Of a DNA stretch of 64,000 nt, positions 56,323-64,000 are shown piece by piece. The notes under the pieces are model-generated. The model searched no databases, was not told where the DNA came from, and saw nothing but the letters and a program-made list of their open reading frames with translations. The stretch lies in contig NZ_JANHOH010000002.1 of the NCBI RefSeq assembly GCF_024498135.1, positions 1 to 64,000 on the forward strand. The letters are read 5' to 3'. The first letter of the stretch is position 1. Every line of letters starts with the position of its first letter. The stretch is from Mucilaginibacter aquariorum. GTDB taxonomy: Bacteria > Bacteroidota > Bacteroidia > Sphingobacteriales > Sphingobacteriaceae. Made by a program: the position numbers and the translations under genes.

Positions 56323-57667
56323 GATAACCTTACTATTTGTTGTTATATCCACCACTGGTTTGGTGCTGCTTAATGCATCTATATTTTATTTTGTATCTGA
56401 ATTTAACTTCGAGGATTTTTTTAAACGCCTGGAGGCCCGCGTTAATTTGACTGCCGAAATCAACATAAACCCACACAAAGAATCGGCTGCATACAAACAG
56501 GTACGTACCCGTTACCTGGAAAAACTGGAGAACGAGCAGGAACATATTATAAAATTAGATACCTCTAAAAGCCCTTCATATACCCCGATGCTTAACCTGC
56601 CGGATGATTTTTATCAAAACATTCTTGAGGGAAAAAAGACCCGTTACACGCAGCGAAACCATTTTTATGCCGGGAAATTATTTAACATACAGGGCAAAAA
56701 GTATATTGTTATTGTTACCGCTACAGACCCATACGGGTTTAAGGAATTGGAGCAACTGAAAAAGGTATTGCTTATTGTTTTCGTTATATCTATCATACTC
56801 ACCTACATAGCGGGTAAAATATTTTCTTACTACACCGTGCGCCCGGTGCGGGGTATTATAAAAAGCGTTAAAAACATAACAGCCAACAACCTGCATTTAA
56901 GGTTAGACGAGGTAAATGGTAAAGATGAGCTTGCCGAACTGGTGCTCACCTTTAACAATATGCTTAACCGGCTCGAAACCGCTTTTGAAACCCAGAACAA
57001 CTTTGTGAGCAATGCATCGCACGAGTTGCGTACACCGCTAACCATCATCAGCGGCGAAACTCAATTGCTTTTAAAAGGTAATAAGGTAACCGAAGAGGGC
57101 AAGGCATCGGTACAAACCATTTTGAACGAGGCAGAAAAGCTTGGACATATTTTGGCCAGCCTGCTTGGACTGGCACAAACCGGGTTTGATGGGAAGAAAC
57201 AAAACTGGTCTAAAATAAGAGTAGATGAGTTAGTGATGGAGGTGGCTGATTCCGTTAAAAAGATAGATCCCGAAAGCGTTATCGATATTGATTTTTCGGC
57301 CTTGCCGGATGATGAAAACCTTTTGTACACCGAAGGCAATGTTAACTTGCTGCAACTGGCCGTAAGTAATATAGTACTCAACGCCTGCAAATATTCCAGC
57401 AACCGCCCGGTTAATATACAGGTAACGGCGCATGAGGGCCGCGTTATTATAATAAAAGTGACCGACAAAGGCATTGGTATCCCAGAGCAGGAACAGCAGC
57501 ATATCTTCGAGCCCTTTTTCAGGGCATCAAACACAAGCGATTTTCAGGGGCATGGCATTGGGTTGCCGCTTACATTAAACATCATCCGTTTGCATAAAGG
57601 CAGTATCGGTATCCGGTCGGAAGAGCAGGTAGGTACCGAGATCCAAATTCTGCTGCCTATAGCTTAA
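56306..57667 (+). CDS. Sensor histidine kinase
   Basis: A 453-residue membrane kinase with two N-terminal helices (about residues 6-28 and 150-172) enclosing a periplasmic sensor of about 120 residues, then HAMP, H-box FVSNASHELRTPLTIISGE, N-box NLLQLAVSNIVLNACKYSSN and G1/G2 boxes DKGIGIPEQEQ and GHGIGLPLTLN. The ATG at 56306 is used; the frame from 56270 lies inside the regulator gene. Partner of the OmpR-type regulator. The sensed signal cannot be told. Confidence 0.93.
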   Translation: MKLQTKITLLFVVISTTGLVLLNASIFYFVSEFNFEDFFKRLEARVNLTAEININPHKESAAYKQVRTRYLEKLENEQEHIIKLDTSKSPSYTPMLNLPDDFYQNILEGKKTRYTQRNHFYAGKLFNIQGKKYIVIVTATDPYGFKELEQLKKVLLIVFVISIILTYIAGKIFSYYTVRPVRGIIKSVKNITANNLHLRLDEVNGKDELAELVLTFNNMLNRLETAFETQNNFVSNASHELRTPLTIISGETQLLLKGNKVTEEGKASVQTILNEAEKLGHILASLLGLAQTGFDGKKQNWSKIRVDELVMEVADSVKKIDPESVIDIDFSALPDDENLLYTEGNVNLLQLAVSNIVLNACKYSSNRPVNIQVTAHEGRVIIIKVTDKGIGIPEQEQQHIFEPFFRASNTSDFQGHGIGLPLTLNIIRLHKGSIGIRSEEQVGTEIQILLPIA

Positions 57668-57699
57668 TTTTCACGTTTTATCGCATATTAAGAAACCGG

Positions 57700-57826
57700 T
57701 TTCTAATAACTTTCTAATAATTGGGGCGAGTTATTAAATAAGTTGCTGGTGTTCTTTAAAAATTCGCTGATTATCAGCTGTTTATTTATTAGAGAAAATC
57801 TCATACTCTAATCAAATTCTAATAAT
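57700..57826. promoter_or_regulatory. Two pairs of tandem 11-bp repeats upstream of the stress gene
   Basis: TTTCTAATAAC and TTTCTAATAAT (57700-57721), and ACTCTAATCAA and ATTCTAATAAT (57805-57826). Each pair has an 11-base period, the usual spacing for OmpR-type dimers, and the pairs are 105 bases apart. Located between the kinase and the stress gene at 57906. Confidence 0.6.
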
Positions 57827-57905
57827 CCTCTTAATTCATTTTAATGAGGGCAAAGTAGTATTGCAATAAGTAAATAATTAAAGTTTAACTATTCAATAAC
57901 TACTT

Positions 57906-58394
57906 ATGAAAACTATACTCATCCCAACCGATTACCAGGCATCATCATTAGATTGCATCCACGCTGTTTGCAGGCAATTAAAAAACGAAGAGCTAAACCT
58001 GATCTTCGTACACGTTTTTAAACTGGCCGATTCGTTTAGCGACGTGATCATGCTAAGCAAACGCAGCCGCGAGTACGAAAAAGTAAGTGACGATTTCTAT
58101 CAATACTGCAATGTGCTGCGTGCGCAATATCCACAGATCAAAAATATCAAGATAGATTTTCTGTATGGCAGCACGCTAAACATGTTTAAGCATTTTATAG
58201 AAGCTAACGAAGTAGATATGGTATTGGATACCGATAGCTGCTCGTTCAGCCCTATTCATCGCTCCAGCATTGATCCGGCAGTGTTGGTTAAACGTTGCGG
58301 ACTGCCGGTTATGAATGCCCCAAAAACGAATTACGGAAGTATGATGCAAGAGCAAGATGCCGCTGTTTATCAGGAAGAATTAACAGAAGTATAA
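57906..58394 (+). CDS. Universal stress protein-like protein
   Basis: A 162-residue protein with the UspA fold: KTILIPTDYQASSLDCIHAV at the start, LNLIFVHVFKLADSFSD, and a nucleotide-pocket region ANEVDMVLDTDSC. The usual ATP-binding Gly-2x-Gly-9x-Gly-Ser motif near the C-terminus is not clear, so it may bind no ATP. Downstream of two pairs of tandem repeats and before a bestrophin gene (19 bases), probably in one transcript. Confidence 0.75.
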   Translation: MKTILIPTDYQASSLDCIHAVCRQLKNEELNLIFVHVFKLADSFSDVIMLSKRSREYEKVSDDFYQYCNVLRAQYPQIKNIKIDFLYGSTLNMFKHFIEANEVDMVLDTDSCSFSPIHRSSIDPAVLVKRCGLPVMNAPKTNYGSMMQEQDAAVYQEELTEV

Positions 58395-58413
58395 CCCCTA
58401 AAACATCTGCCCT

Positions 58414-59343
58414 ATGTTATTAAAAGAAAACATCCCCGTAAAATACATCTTCGGGAAAATAAAAAAGGAAGTAATACTGGTTACCGTGTATTCGGTGCTT
58501 ATCGCCATTATGTACAACACGTTCCACTTCACACGTATATCTATCCCCATTGCGGTACCTACCATTTTAGGTACCGTAATATCCCTGCTGCTGGCCTTTA
58601 AATCAAACCAGGCTTATGATAGGTGGTGGGAGGCCCGCACTATTTGGGGAGCCATAGTTAACGATACGCGTACTTTAACCCGCCAGCTTTTAACTTTTGT
58701 GGATACCCCTTATGCCGAGGACGAACAAAAGGCCTTTTGCGAACGGGTGGCCAAAAGGCAAATTGCCTGGTGTTATAGCCTGAGCCGCCACTTGCGCAAG
58801 GAAGATCCTCTGCACGGCCTGGACCGCTTGCTTTGTGCCGAAGATATTGAGCATATTAAACGGTACGATAATATCCCCCTGGCATTGCTGGAGTTGCAAG
58901 GTGCCGACCTGCGCAGCGCCTATAAACTGGGTTGGATAAACGAATACCAGCAGGTTTGTATAGACGAAACCCTTACCCGTTTCAGTAATGAGATGGGTGG
59001 CTGCGAGCGTATCAAGAATACCGTGTTCCCGGCCACATATAGTGTTTACATCCACCTATCGGTGTTGCTGTTTGTATTGCTGTTGCCATTTGGGTTGATA
59101 GAGTTTTTTGGTGTTATAGAAGTACCGCTTGTTATTGCGATAGCATCCTCATTTTTCCTGATAGAGAACATGGCCATACACCTTCAGGATCCATTTGAGA
59201 ACAAACCTACTGATACACCAACAACTACCATATCGCGCAATATTGAGCGGGATATTAAACAAATGCTAAAGGAAAACTACAAGCAGGAAGAACCCGCGGC
59301 CGGTGCATCATACAATAAATCGAAAGTGTTCTATATTTTATAA
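58414..59343 (+). CDS. Bestrophin-family ion channel (UPF0187)
   Basis: A 309-residue membrane protein of the bestrophin/RFP-TM family. Two N-terminal helices around the ISIPIAVPTILGTVISLLLAFKSN segment; conserved QAYDRWWEARTIWGAIVNDTR; then PFGLIEFFGVIEVPLVIAI and a second helix pair. Family members form pentameric anion or cation channels in the inner membrane. Ion selectivity cannot be told. Cotranscribed with the stress protein gene; ends near a bidirectional terminator. Confidence 0.9.
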   Translation: MLLKENIPVKYIFGKIKKEVILVTVYSVLIAIMYNTFHFTRISIPIAVPTILGTVISLLLAFKSNQAYDRWWEARTIWGAIVNDTRTLTRQLLTFVDTPYAEDEQKAFCERVAKRQIAWCYSLSRHLRKEDPLHGLDRLLCAEDIEHIKRYDNIPLALLELQGADLRSAYKLGWINEYQQVCIDETLTRFSNEMGGCERIKNTVFPATYSVYIHLSVLLFVLLLPFGLIEFFGVIEVPLVIAIASSFFLIENMAIHLQDPFENKPTDTPTTTISRNIERDIKQMLKENYKQEEPAAGASYNKSKVFYIL

Positions 59344-59369
59344 TTGTTTAGTGAGTTGTTTTTAATACA

Positions 59370-59402
59370 AAAGGCCGGTTAGCATTTAGCTACCGGCCTT
59401 TG
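59370..59402. terminator. Bidirectional terminator
   Basis: AAAGGCCGG with TTAGC faces AGCTACCGGCCTTT, between the bestrophin and the fusion gene on the opposite strand. Confidence 0.85.
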
Positions 59403-59426
59403 TTATTACTTTATAACTATGGAAAT

Positions 59427-61088
59427 TTACACCTCGTTTAAATATTTATGTACAAAGCTAATGGCCATTGAGCCTTCGCCTACGGCAGATGCCACACGGT
59501 TCATAGCACCGGCGCGTACATCGCCAGCTGCAAAAATACCGGGGCAACTGGTTTCCAACAAATAAGGGTCGCGGTTAGATTTCCAAACCTTTTCAAAATC
59601 CGTGCACAAGTTCAGATCACGGCCGGTTTCAATAAAGCCCTTGCCGTTGGTAATGATATCCTTGCAAAGCCAGTCGGTATATGGTTTGGCGCCTATAAAA
59701 ATGTAAAGGGCATCAGCATCAACGGTTTTAACTTCGTTAGTGTTCAGGTCCCGTATAGCTAATTGCTCCAAATTGGTATCACCTATAGCTTCGGTTATCT
59801 CGCTGCAAGGCATCAGCTTAATATTGCTTTGCCCGCCTAACTGGTCTATCAAATAAGACGACATGGTTTCGGACAGGTTTGCCTTACGGATTAGGATGAA
59901 CACCTCTTTTGCAAATTTAGAAAGGTACATGGCAGCTTGCCCGGCAGAGTTACCGCCACCCACAACATATACGCGTTTATCCTTGCAGGATGCAGCCTCG
60001 GTCATGGCGGCACCATAGTAAATGCCTGCACCGGTAAATTTATCAATGCCCGGCGTGTTTAACTGGCGATAATCAACCCCGGTGGTTATAACCACCGCTT
60101 TAGTGATTACCTCGGTGCCATTGTCCAGTATAATTGTTTTGTAGTTATCTTTTAGTTTAATTTCTTTTACTGCCTGCGGCGATAAAAAATCGGTACCAAA
60201 ACGTGCCGATTGGGTAATAGCCCTGCGTGTAAGATCTGCACCGCTTAGGCCAGACGGGAACCCCAAATAGTTTTCGATACGCGAGCTGGTACCTGCCTGC
60301 CCGCCGGGGGCTTTCTTTTCTATTAATAAGGTTTTTAACCCTTCGGATGAACCATATACCGAAGCCGCTAAGCCCGCAGGGCCGGCACCTATTATCACCA
60401 CATCGTACAATTCGCTCTTGGCCGATTGGTTAAGCCCGATTTTAGAAGCTATATCTTTTACAGGCGGGGCTTTTAGTAACGAGCCATCGGCAAAGATGAT
60501 AGCCGGCAGGTCTTTAACCTCCAGGTTATTCATTTTAATAGCCTGCTTGGCTTCGTCGGTATTGGCATCCATCCATAGGTACGGCACCAGGTAGCCCGAC
60601 AAAAATTCCTTTATATCGTGCGATTTTGGAGAATATTGGTAACCTATCACTTTAATCCCCCTAAAATCTGGACGGTAATGGCCCTGCCAGTCTTCCAGCA
60701 GATCTGTTAGGATAGGGTATAGTTTTTCTTCGGGCGGGTCCCAGGGTTTGGTAAGGTAATAATCAAGTTTAACCTCGTTAATGGCTTTTATGGCGGCATC
60801 GGTATCGGCGTAGGCTGTTAGTAAAACCCGTTTGGCATTTGGGAACATGGTTGTTGTTTTGCACAAAAAGTCAACGCCTTCCATCTCGGGCATGCGCTGG
60901 TCGCTCAAAAACAGGGCTACAACTTCGCCTTTATTTTTTAGTTCCAACAGGCTATCTAAGGCTTCTTTTACCGATGCAGTGCTCAGGATACGGTAATCTT
61001 GTCGGTAGTGGTTTTTAAGGTCGCGGCTTATGGCGCGCAAAACCTGTTGGTCATCGTCAATTACAAATATGATAGGTTGCTGATCCAT
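59427..61088 (-). CDS. Fused response regulator/glutaredoxin-like/thioredoxin-reductase-like protein
   Basis: A 553-residue three-part protein. Residues 1-135: receiver with D63 (SDQRMP), T91 and K114. Residues 145-220: glutaredoxin-like domain, but the site usually CPxC reads SPKS (153-156). Residues 228-553: thioredoxin-reductase fold with FAD site GAGPAG (234-239) and NAD site GGGNSA (377-382); the redox CxxC is absent (GIYYGAAMTEAASC). So phosphorylation may control a flavin-NAD module that does not use the classical disulfide. Nine bases downstream of its partner kinase gene. The fusion type is known in databases; its chemistry is not. Confidence 0.9.
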   Translation of the reverse strand: MDQQPIIFVIDDDQQVLRAISRDLKNHYRQDYRILSTASVKEALDSLLELKNKGEVVALFLSDQRMPEMEGVDFLCKTTTMFPNAKRVLLTAYADTDAAIKAINEVKLDYYLTKPWDPPEEKLYPILTDLLEDWQGHYRPDFRGIKVIGYQYSPKSHDIKEFLSGYLVPYLWMDANTDEAKQAIKMNNLEVKDLPAIIFADGSLLKAPPVKDIASKIGLNQSAKSELYDVVIIGAGPAGLAASVYGSSEGLKTLLIEKKAPGGQAGTSSRIENYLGFPSGLSGADLTRRAITQSARFGTDFLSPQAVKEIKLKDNYKTIILDNGTEVITKAVVITTGVDYRQLNTPGIDKFTGAGIYYGAAMTEAASCKDKRVYVVGGGNSAGQAAMYLSKFAKEVFILIRKANLSETMSSYLIDQLGGQSNIKLMPCSEITEAIGDTNLEQLAIRDLNTNEVKTVDADALYIFIGAKPYTDWLCKDIITNGKGFIETGRDLNLCTDFEKVWKSNRDPYLLETSCPGIFAAGDVRAGAMNRVASAVGEGSMAISFVHKYLNEV

Positions 61089-61097
61089 TTTTATTTT

Positions 61098-62498
61098 TTA
61101 GTTATCTGTTAGGGGGAAACAAACGGTAAACTCGGTATTACCGGGTTCTGAGGTTACTTTTACTGTGCCGCTATGCTGGCGGATGATACGGTTCACAACA
61201 TCAAGCCCAAGGCCGGTGCCTTTGCCCATATCCTTTGTAGTAAAAAACGGATCGAATACCTGCGATTGCTCTTCGGGCGGGATGCCGGGGCCGTTATCTT
61301 TGATATACACGCATACAAAATGCCTGTCCAATTGGGTGCGGATCTCTAATATGCCGCTGCCATTTACCTCCATGGCATCAATGGCATTGTCTATAATGTT
61401 GGTCCAAACCTGGTTTAGTTCGCCTGCAAGTGCCTTTACCTGTGGCAGATTAAGGTCAAAGTTTTCTACTACCTGTATATTGCCTTTGCGCAGCTTGTAG
61501 TTGAGCATGGTAAGGGTATTGCGGATGCCGGCGTGGATATCCAGCAGTTGCTTATCGGTATCCCTGTCCATGTGGGTAAAGGTTTTTACCGAGTTTACCA
61601 GCTCTGAAATGCGGGTGGACGATTCTTTAATATCCGAAACCATTTTTTCCTGCAGCAGGTAGTTGCTCATCCATTCCAGCACACTGCCTAATTGCGGCTG
61701 CGGTGTGCAATTATTCATATGGGTTAGGTCATCAGTAGTAAAGCCAAATTCGGCAATGTTTTCGGCTATATTAAAATCTTTGATGTCGTGGTCTGTAAGC
61801 CAGTCGCTCAGGTCATCTTCCAGTTCGGCGCGCTGCATCATGCTTAGCACAGGGCGGTCTGTTTGCTGTGTTTTGCTGATAAGGATCTGGTTAATGGTAT
61901 CAATTTTTTCGGGGGCGATATTTAGCGCTGCTACTTCCTTAAATATTTCGGGCAGGCGTTTTATCTGCTGCTGCAGGGATGAAGCCCCTCGGCTGATAGC
62001 CGATGCCGGGTTGTTAAGCTCGTGCGCCAAACCTGCCGACAGCTTACCCAGCGCGAACATTTTTTCGTTTTGCTGCTGCTGCGAGGTAAAATCGCGTACG
62101 CGGCTGGTCATGGTGTGCACAAGGGCTTCGGTAAGTTCGTAATGCATTTTTATGGCTTCCTGCAACTTATCCTTATATACGCGCAACATGCGGCACTTTT
62201 GGATGCATTCGCCGTAACCAAAGGTATTGGTGGCCCGGCTAAAAGGCAGGTAACCGGTGATGGTATGCTCTTTTACAACAAATATCTCGCGCATTTTGCC
62301 GCCCTGCATAGCGCAGATCCTGATGCGGCCCTCCATTATAATTAATGTTTTATCTAAAGGGTCGCCCTTTTCAAAAATGCGCTCGCCTTCCTGTATCTCA
62401 ATGGTTTCGCCTGCGGCAATAAACCACAATAGCTGATCATCTGGTACAGTTTGCAGGGTAGGTATAGCCTTTAATTCGTCTAAAGTAATGTTCTTCAT
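61098..62498 (-). CDS. Histidine kinase with N-terminal cNMP-binding-type domain
   Basis: A 466-residue soluble kinase. Residues about 10-130: Crp-like cyclic-nucleotide-binding fold (EIQEGERIFEKGDPLDKTLI, GGKMREIF). H-box: LSAGLAHELNNPASAISRGAS. Then NQVWTNIIDNAIDAM (N), IKDNGPGIPPEEQSQ and KGTGLGLDVVNRI (G boxes). No membrane helix. The ATG at 62498 is used; the longer frame begins in the intergenic region. It lies upstream of the fusion protein, whose receiver it should phosphorylate. Confidence 0.9.
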   Translation of the reverse strand: MKNITLDELKAIPTLQTVPDDQLLWFIAAGETIEIQEGERIFEKGDPLDKTLIIMEGRIRICAMQGGKMREIFVVKEHTITGYLPFSRATNTFGYGECIQKCRMLRVYKDKLQEAIKMHYELTEALVHTMTSRVRDFTSQQQQNEKMFALGKLSAGLAHELNNPASAISRGASSLQQQIKRLPEIFKEVAALNIAPEKIDTINQILISKTQQTDRPVLSMMQRAELEDDLSDWLTDHDIKDFNIAENIAEFGFTTDDLTHMNNCTPQPQLGSVLEWMSNYLLQEKMVSDIKESSTRISELVNSVKTFTHMDRDTDKQLLDIHAGIRNTLTMLNYKLRKGNIQVVENFDLNLPQVKALAGELNQVWTNIIDNAIDAMEVNGSGILEIRTQLDRHFVCVYIKDNGPGIPPEEQSQVFDPFFTTKDMGKGTGLGLDVVNRIIRQHSGTVKVTSEPGNTEFTVCFPLTDN

Positions 62499-63023
62499 GA
62501 GCAGGGGCGGTAATGTTATACAAGTATAGCGGTAATTATGAATTACCACAAGCGACGGGCATATAGACAACAAAATGGGGCTTAAATTCCCCAATTTTCC
62601 CCATGTGTTCCATTTTGGGAATGGAACAAACGGAACAAGTGGAACATATTAATAATGAGCTTGTTGCGTTTTTTGTTTTCACGAATTTTTGCACACAAAA
62701 TGTAATGATATATCACATAATGTGCTGTAAATTAATAAGATATGTGTTTTTTTAGACTTGTTCCACTTTTTATAAAACGGAACAGAACGGAACACAAAAA
62801 ATTGAAAGCTTACTCCAATTAGGTGTACGGTTGCAACGTTTTAAGTTTTGGAGCAGTTTTGGGGTTATCATTACTCCGCAATAACACTGGCTATCGCTAA
62901 AAATACCCACTAGTAGGTATTGCTAAGCTTACTGACTACCAGCATATTGTGATCTTTTTTGTTTATTAGTTTACAGAAGTCATGATTAAAAGTTGATTGA
63001 TCTTCAATTCAAAAAATTATAAA
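62499..63023. promoter_or_regulatory. Intergenic region with phased GGAAC/GTTCC motifs
   Basis: GGAAC occurs at 62623, 62632 and 62641 (9-base steps) after an inverted GTTCC at 62607; a second group has GTTCC at 62760 and GGAAC at 62779 and 62789. Also a CACAT-A-ATGTG palindrome at 62714-62724. No gene. Probably operator DNA for the kinase on the left or the repeat protein on the right. Confidence 0.5.
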
Positions 63024-63386
63024 ATGAGAAGTAACCCAAGAGCTGCCATCGCATACATAGCAATCAAATTAAATTCCCCTAATAACAAAAAATCTATTTT
63101 TGATTATAGCAGAAGTAAGCACATAACCTTTAGCGGTAATATAGTTTCCAATAAAGTGGCTATATATGACCACGACAGGGGCTGCCATATTACCGGGAAT
63201 GGCAATAAGAACAAATTTAACTTATATCACCTGGGCGATTCTCATCATATTCGATTAACTGTTGAAGGAGAGAAAATTGAGGGTTATGATTACGGGAGCA
63301 GCAGCCATTTTAGCGGTGCTATACATGGGGATTCTGTTTCCATTTATGACGATGCCGAAAGCACACAGTTTGATTATAGTTTGTAG
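63024..63386 (+). CDS. Small repeat protein, possible beta-solenoid
   Basis: A 120-residue protein. Residues from about 27 contain five repeats of about 20 residues, each starting near an aromatic-Asp pair: IFDYSRSKH, IYDHDRGCH, LYHLGDSHH, GYDYGSSSH, IYDDAESTQ, with a Gly in the turn. This suggests a short beta-solenoid with aligned His and Asp side chains. No signal peptide is clear. The ATG at 63024 is preferred over the TTG at 62997. Function unknown; not recognised. Confidence 0.6.
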   Translation: MRSNPRAAIAYIAIKLNSPNNKKSIFDYSRSKHITFSGNIVSNKVAIYDHDRGCHITGNGNKNKFNLYHLGDSHHIRLTVEGEKIEGYDYGSSSHFSGAIHGDSVSIYDDAESTQFDYSL

Positions 63387-63566
63387 GTAATTGTTGGTGA
63401 CAGCACCATGCATGTTAGTCACCCGAAAAAAGGGGAAAATATTAGTCTTTTTTCGACTTTATTTCGCCCTATTTAGCTTGCGTGAAGGCGCTTATAATGC
63501 GCAAAGAGGATCTGAACGATAAAATATTAAATTGTTGACTTATAGGCTCTTGTATATTTTAAGTTT

Positions 63567-63591
63567 GTTCCATTTTGTTCCGCAATGGAAC
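63567..63591. promoter_or_regulatory. Third phased motif group
   Basis: GTTCC at 63567 and 63577, then GGAAC at 63587, in 10-base steps. Related to the groups at 62607-62645 and 62760-62793. Confidence 0.45.
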
Positions 63592-63628
63592 AAGTTATTT
63601 AGGCGGTAATTCGTCTGTAAATTAAAAA

Positions 63629-64000
63629 TTACTCTTCGGATTGATACGGACCGCCGGGTTCGCCCCAGCCCCATTTGGGCATCGGTGCTTCGGGTTGTAG
63701 GGGATTATCGGTTAAATTAGAATTGATAACGGCTATGCGGGTACCCCACTCCAGATAGGCCACCAATGCCGAGCGAAACTCCGGATCGTTGGCTAATTTT
63801 AGTTCGTCGGCACTTTGCAGTAATAGATGGATCCAGCGCTGGCGCTGCTCTTCGGTTAATAGTTTGCCAATATGGTGCGCCACCATTTTAGCGTGACTGC
63901 CGCTATCGCCCTGTGTGTAAAGGGCGGGGCCGCCGAATACTTCGGCAATAAAATGTGCTACATGCCGGGTATGCTCTGCCGACATATTTTTAAACACCGG
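63629..64000 (-). CDS. Group II truncated hemoglobin, partial
   Basis: The N-terminus is beyond the window. The visible 123 residues hold the E-helix region (HTRHVAHFIAEVFGGPALYTQG), then HHIGKLLTEEQRQRWIHLL, which should contain the proximal heme-ligand His and the trHbO-type Trp, and EWGTRIAVINSN. The tail PMPKWGWGEPGGPY is typical of bacterial group II members. It binds O2 or detoxifies peroxide or NO; the role here is not known. Read rightward, the gene begins outside the window. Confidence 0.85.
   Translation of the reverse strand, partial: PVFKNMSAEHTRHVAHFIAEVFGGPALYTQGDSGSHAKMVAHHIGKLLTEEQRQRWIHLLLQSADELKLANDPEFRSALVAYLEWGTRIAVINSNLTDNPLQPEAPMPKWGWGEPGGPYQSEE

Overview
The window reads as a chromosomal segment of a Bacteroidota bacterium, most likely family Sphingobacteriaceae and close to Mucilaginibacter. 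This is inferred from the TAnnTTTG promoter elements, the scarcity of strong Shine-Dalgarno sites, the TonB-dependent receptor, the Bacteroidota-type Crp and DUF6496 proteins, and palindromic intergenic repeats of the kind common in this family. Base composition is mostly near 40% G+C. I found no rRNA, tRNA, CRISPR array, phage or insertion sequence. Both ends cut through ordinary sequence; the last gene, a truncated hemoglobin, runs off the right edge.

Layout. 0.1-9 kb: secreted or membrane proteins, ligA, a Gfo/Idh oxidoreductase and a short DUF6496 gene. 9-17 kb: AI-2E-type permease, class II cyclic-nucleotide phosphodiesterase, a three-gene alkylation-repair operon in which Ada appears split into separate proteins, a D-Ala-D-Ala carboxypeptidase and an amino-acid permease. 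17-31 kb: membrane pyrophosphatase, a toxin-antitoxin pair, a frameshifted lipoprotein, a DivIC/FtsB-like protein, an RNA helicase, lspA, carA, panB, an RluA-type pseudouridine synthase, a YiaK-like dehydrogenase and purN. 31-41 kb: purH, the rod-shape operon mreB-mreC-mreD-mrdA-rodA, and tdk. 41-48.8 kb: response regulator, TonB receptor, then a stress or redox block of two SDRs, a Crp-type regulator, a G+C-rich F420-reductase-like gene and an HxlR regulator. 48.9-52.2 kb: phosphodiesterase, LPG-synthase-type flippase and a Rossmann protein.

52.4-55.5 kb is the most distinctive part: a 67-residue peptide with a Nif11-like leader and a Thr/Ser/Cys-rich tail, a strong 16-bp hairpin, then a 936-residue class II lanthipeptide synthetase. 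Its cyclase zinc site has the three-cysteine CCG form known from ProcM. No export or protease gene lies nearby, so the system looks minimal and would depend on genes elsewhere. An OmpR-type two-component pair follows directly.

55.6-64 kb: the two-component pair faces a universal-stress-like gene and a bestrophin channel, whose promoter region carries two pairs of 11-bp direct repeats exactly 105 bp apart. A response-regulator/glutaredoxin-like/thioredoxin-reductase-like fusion that lacks its redox cysteines follows, with a partner histidine kinase carrying a cyclic-nucleotide-binding-type domain. The right end has a small repeat protein and a hemoglobin among helically phased GGAAC/GTTCC motifs. 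The recurrent theme from 44 to 64 kb is redox and stress signalling.
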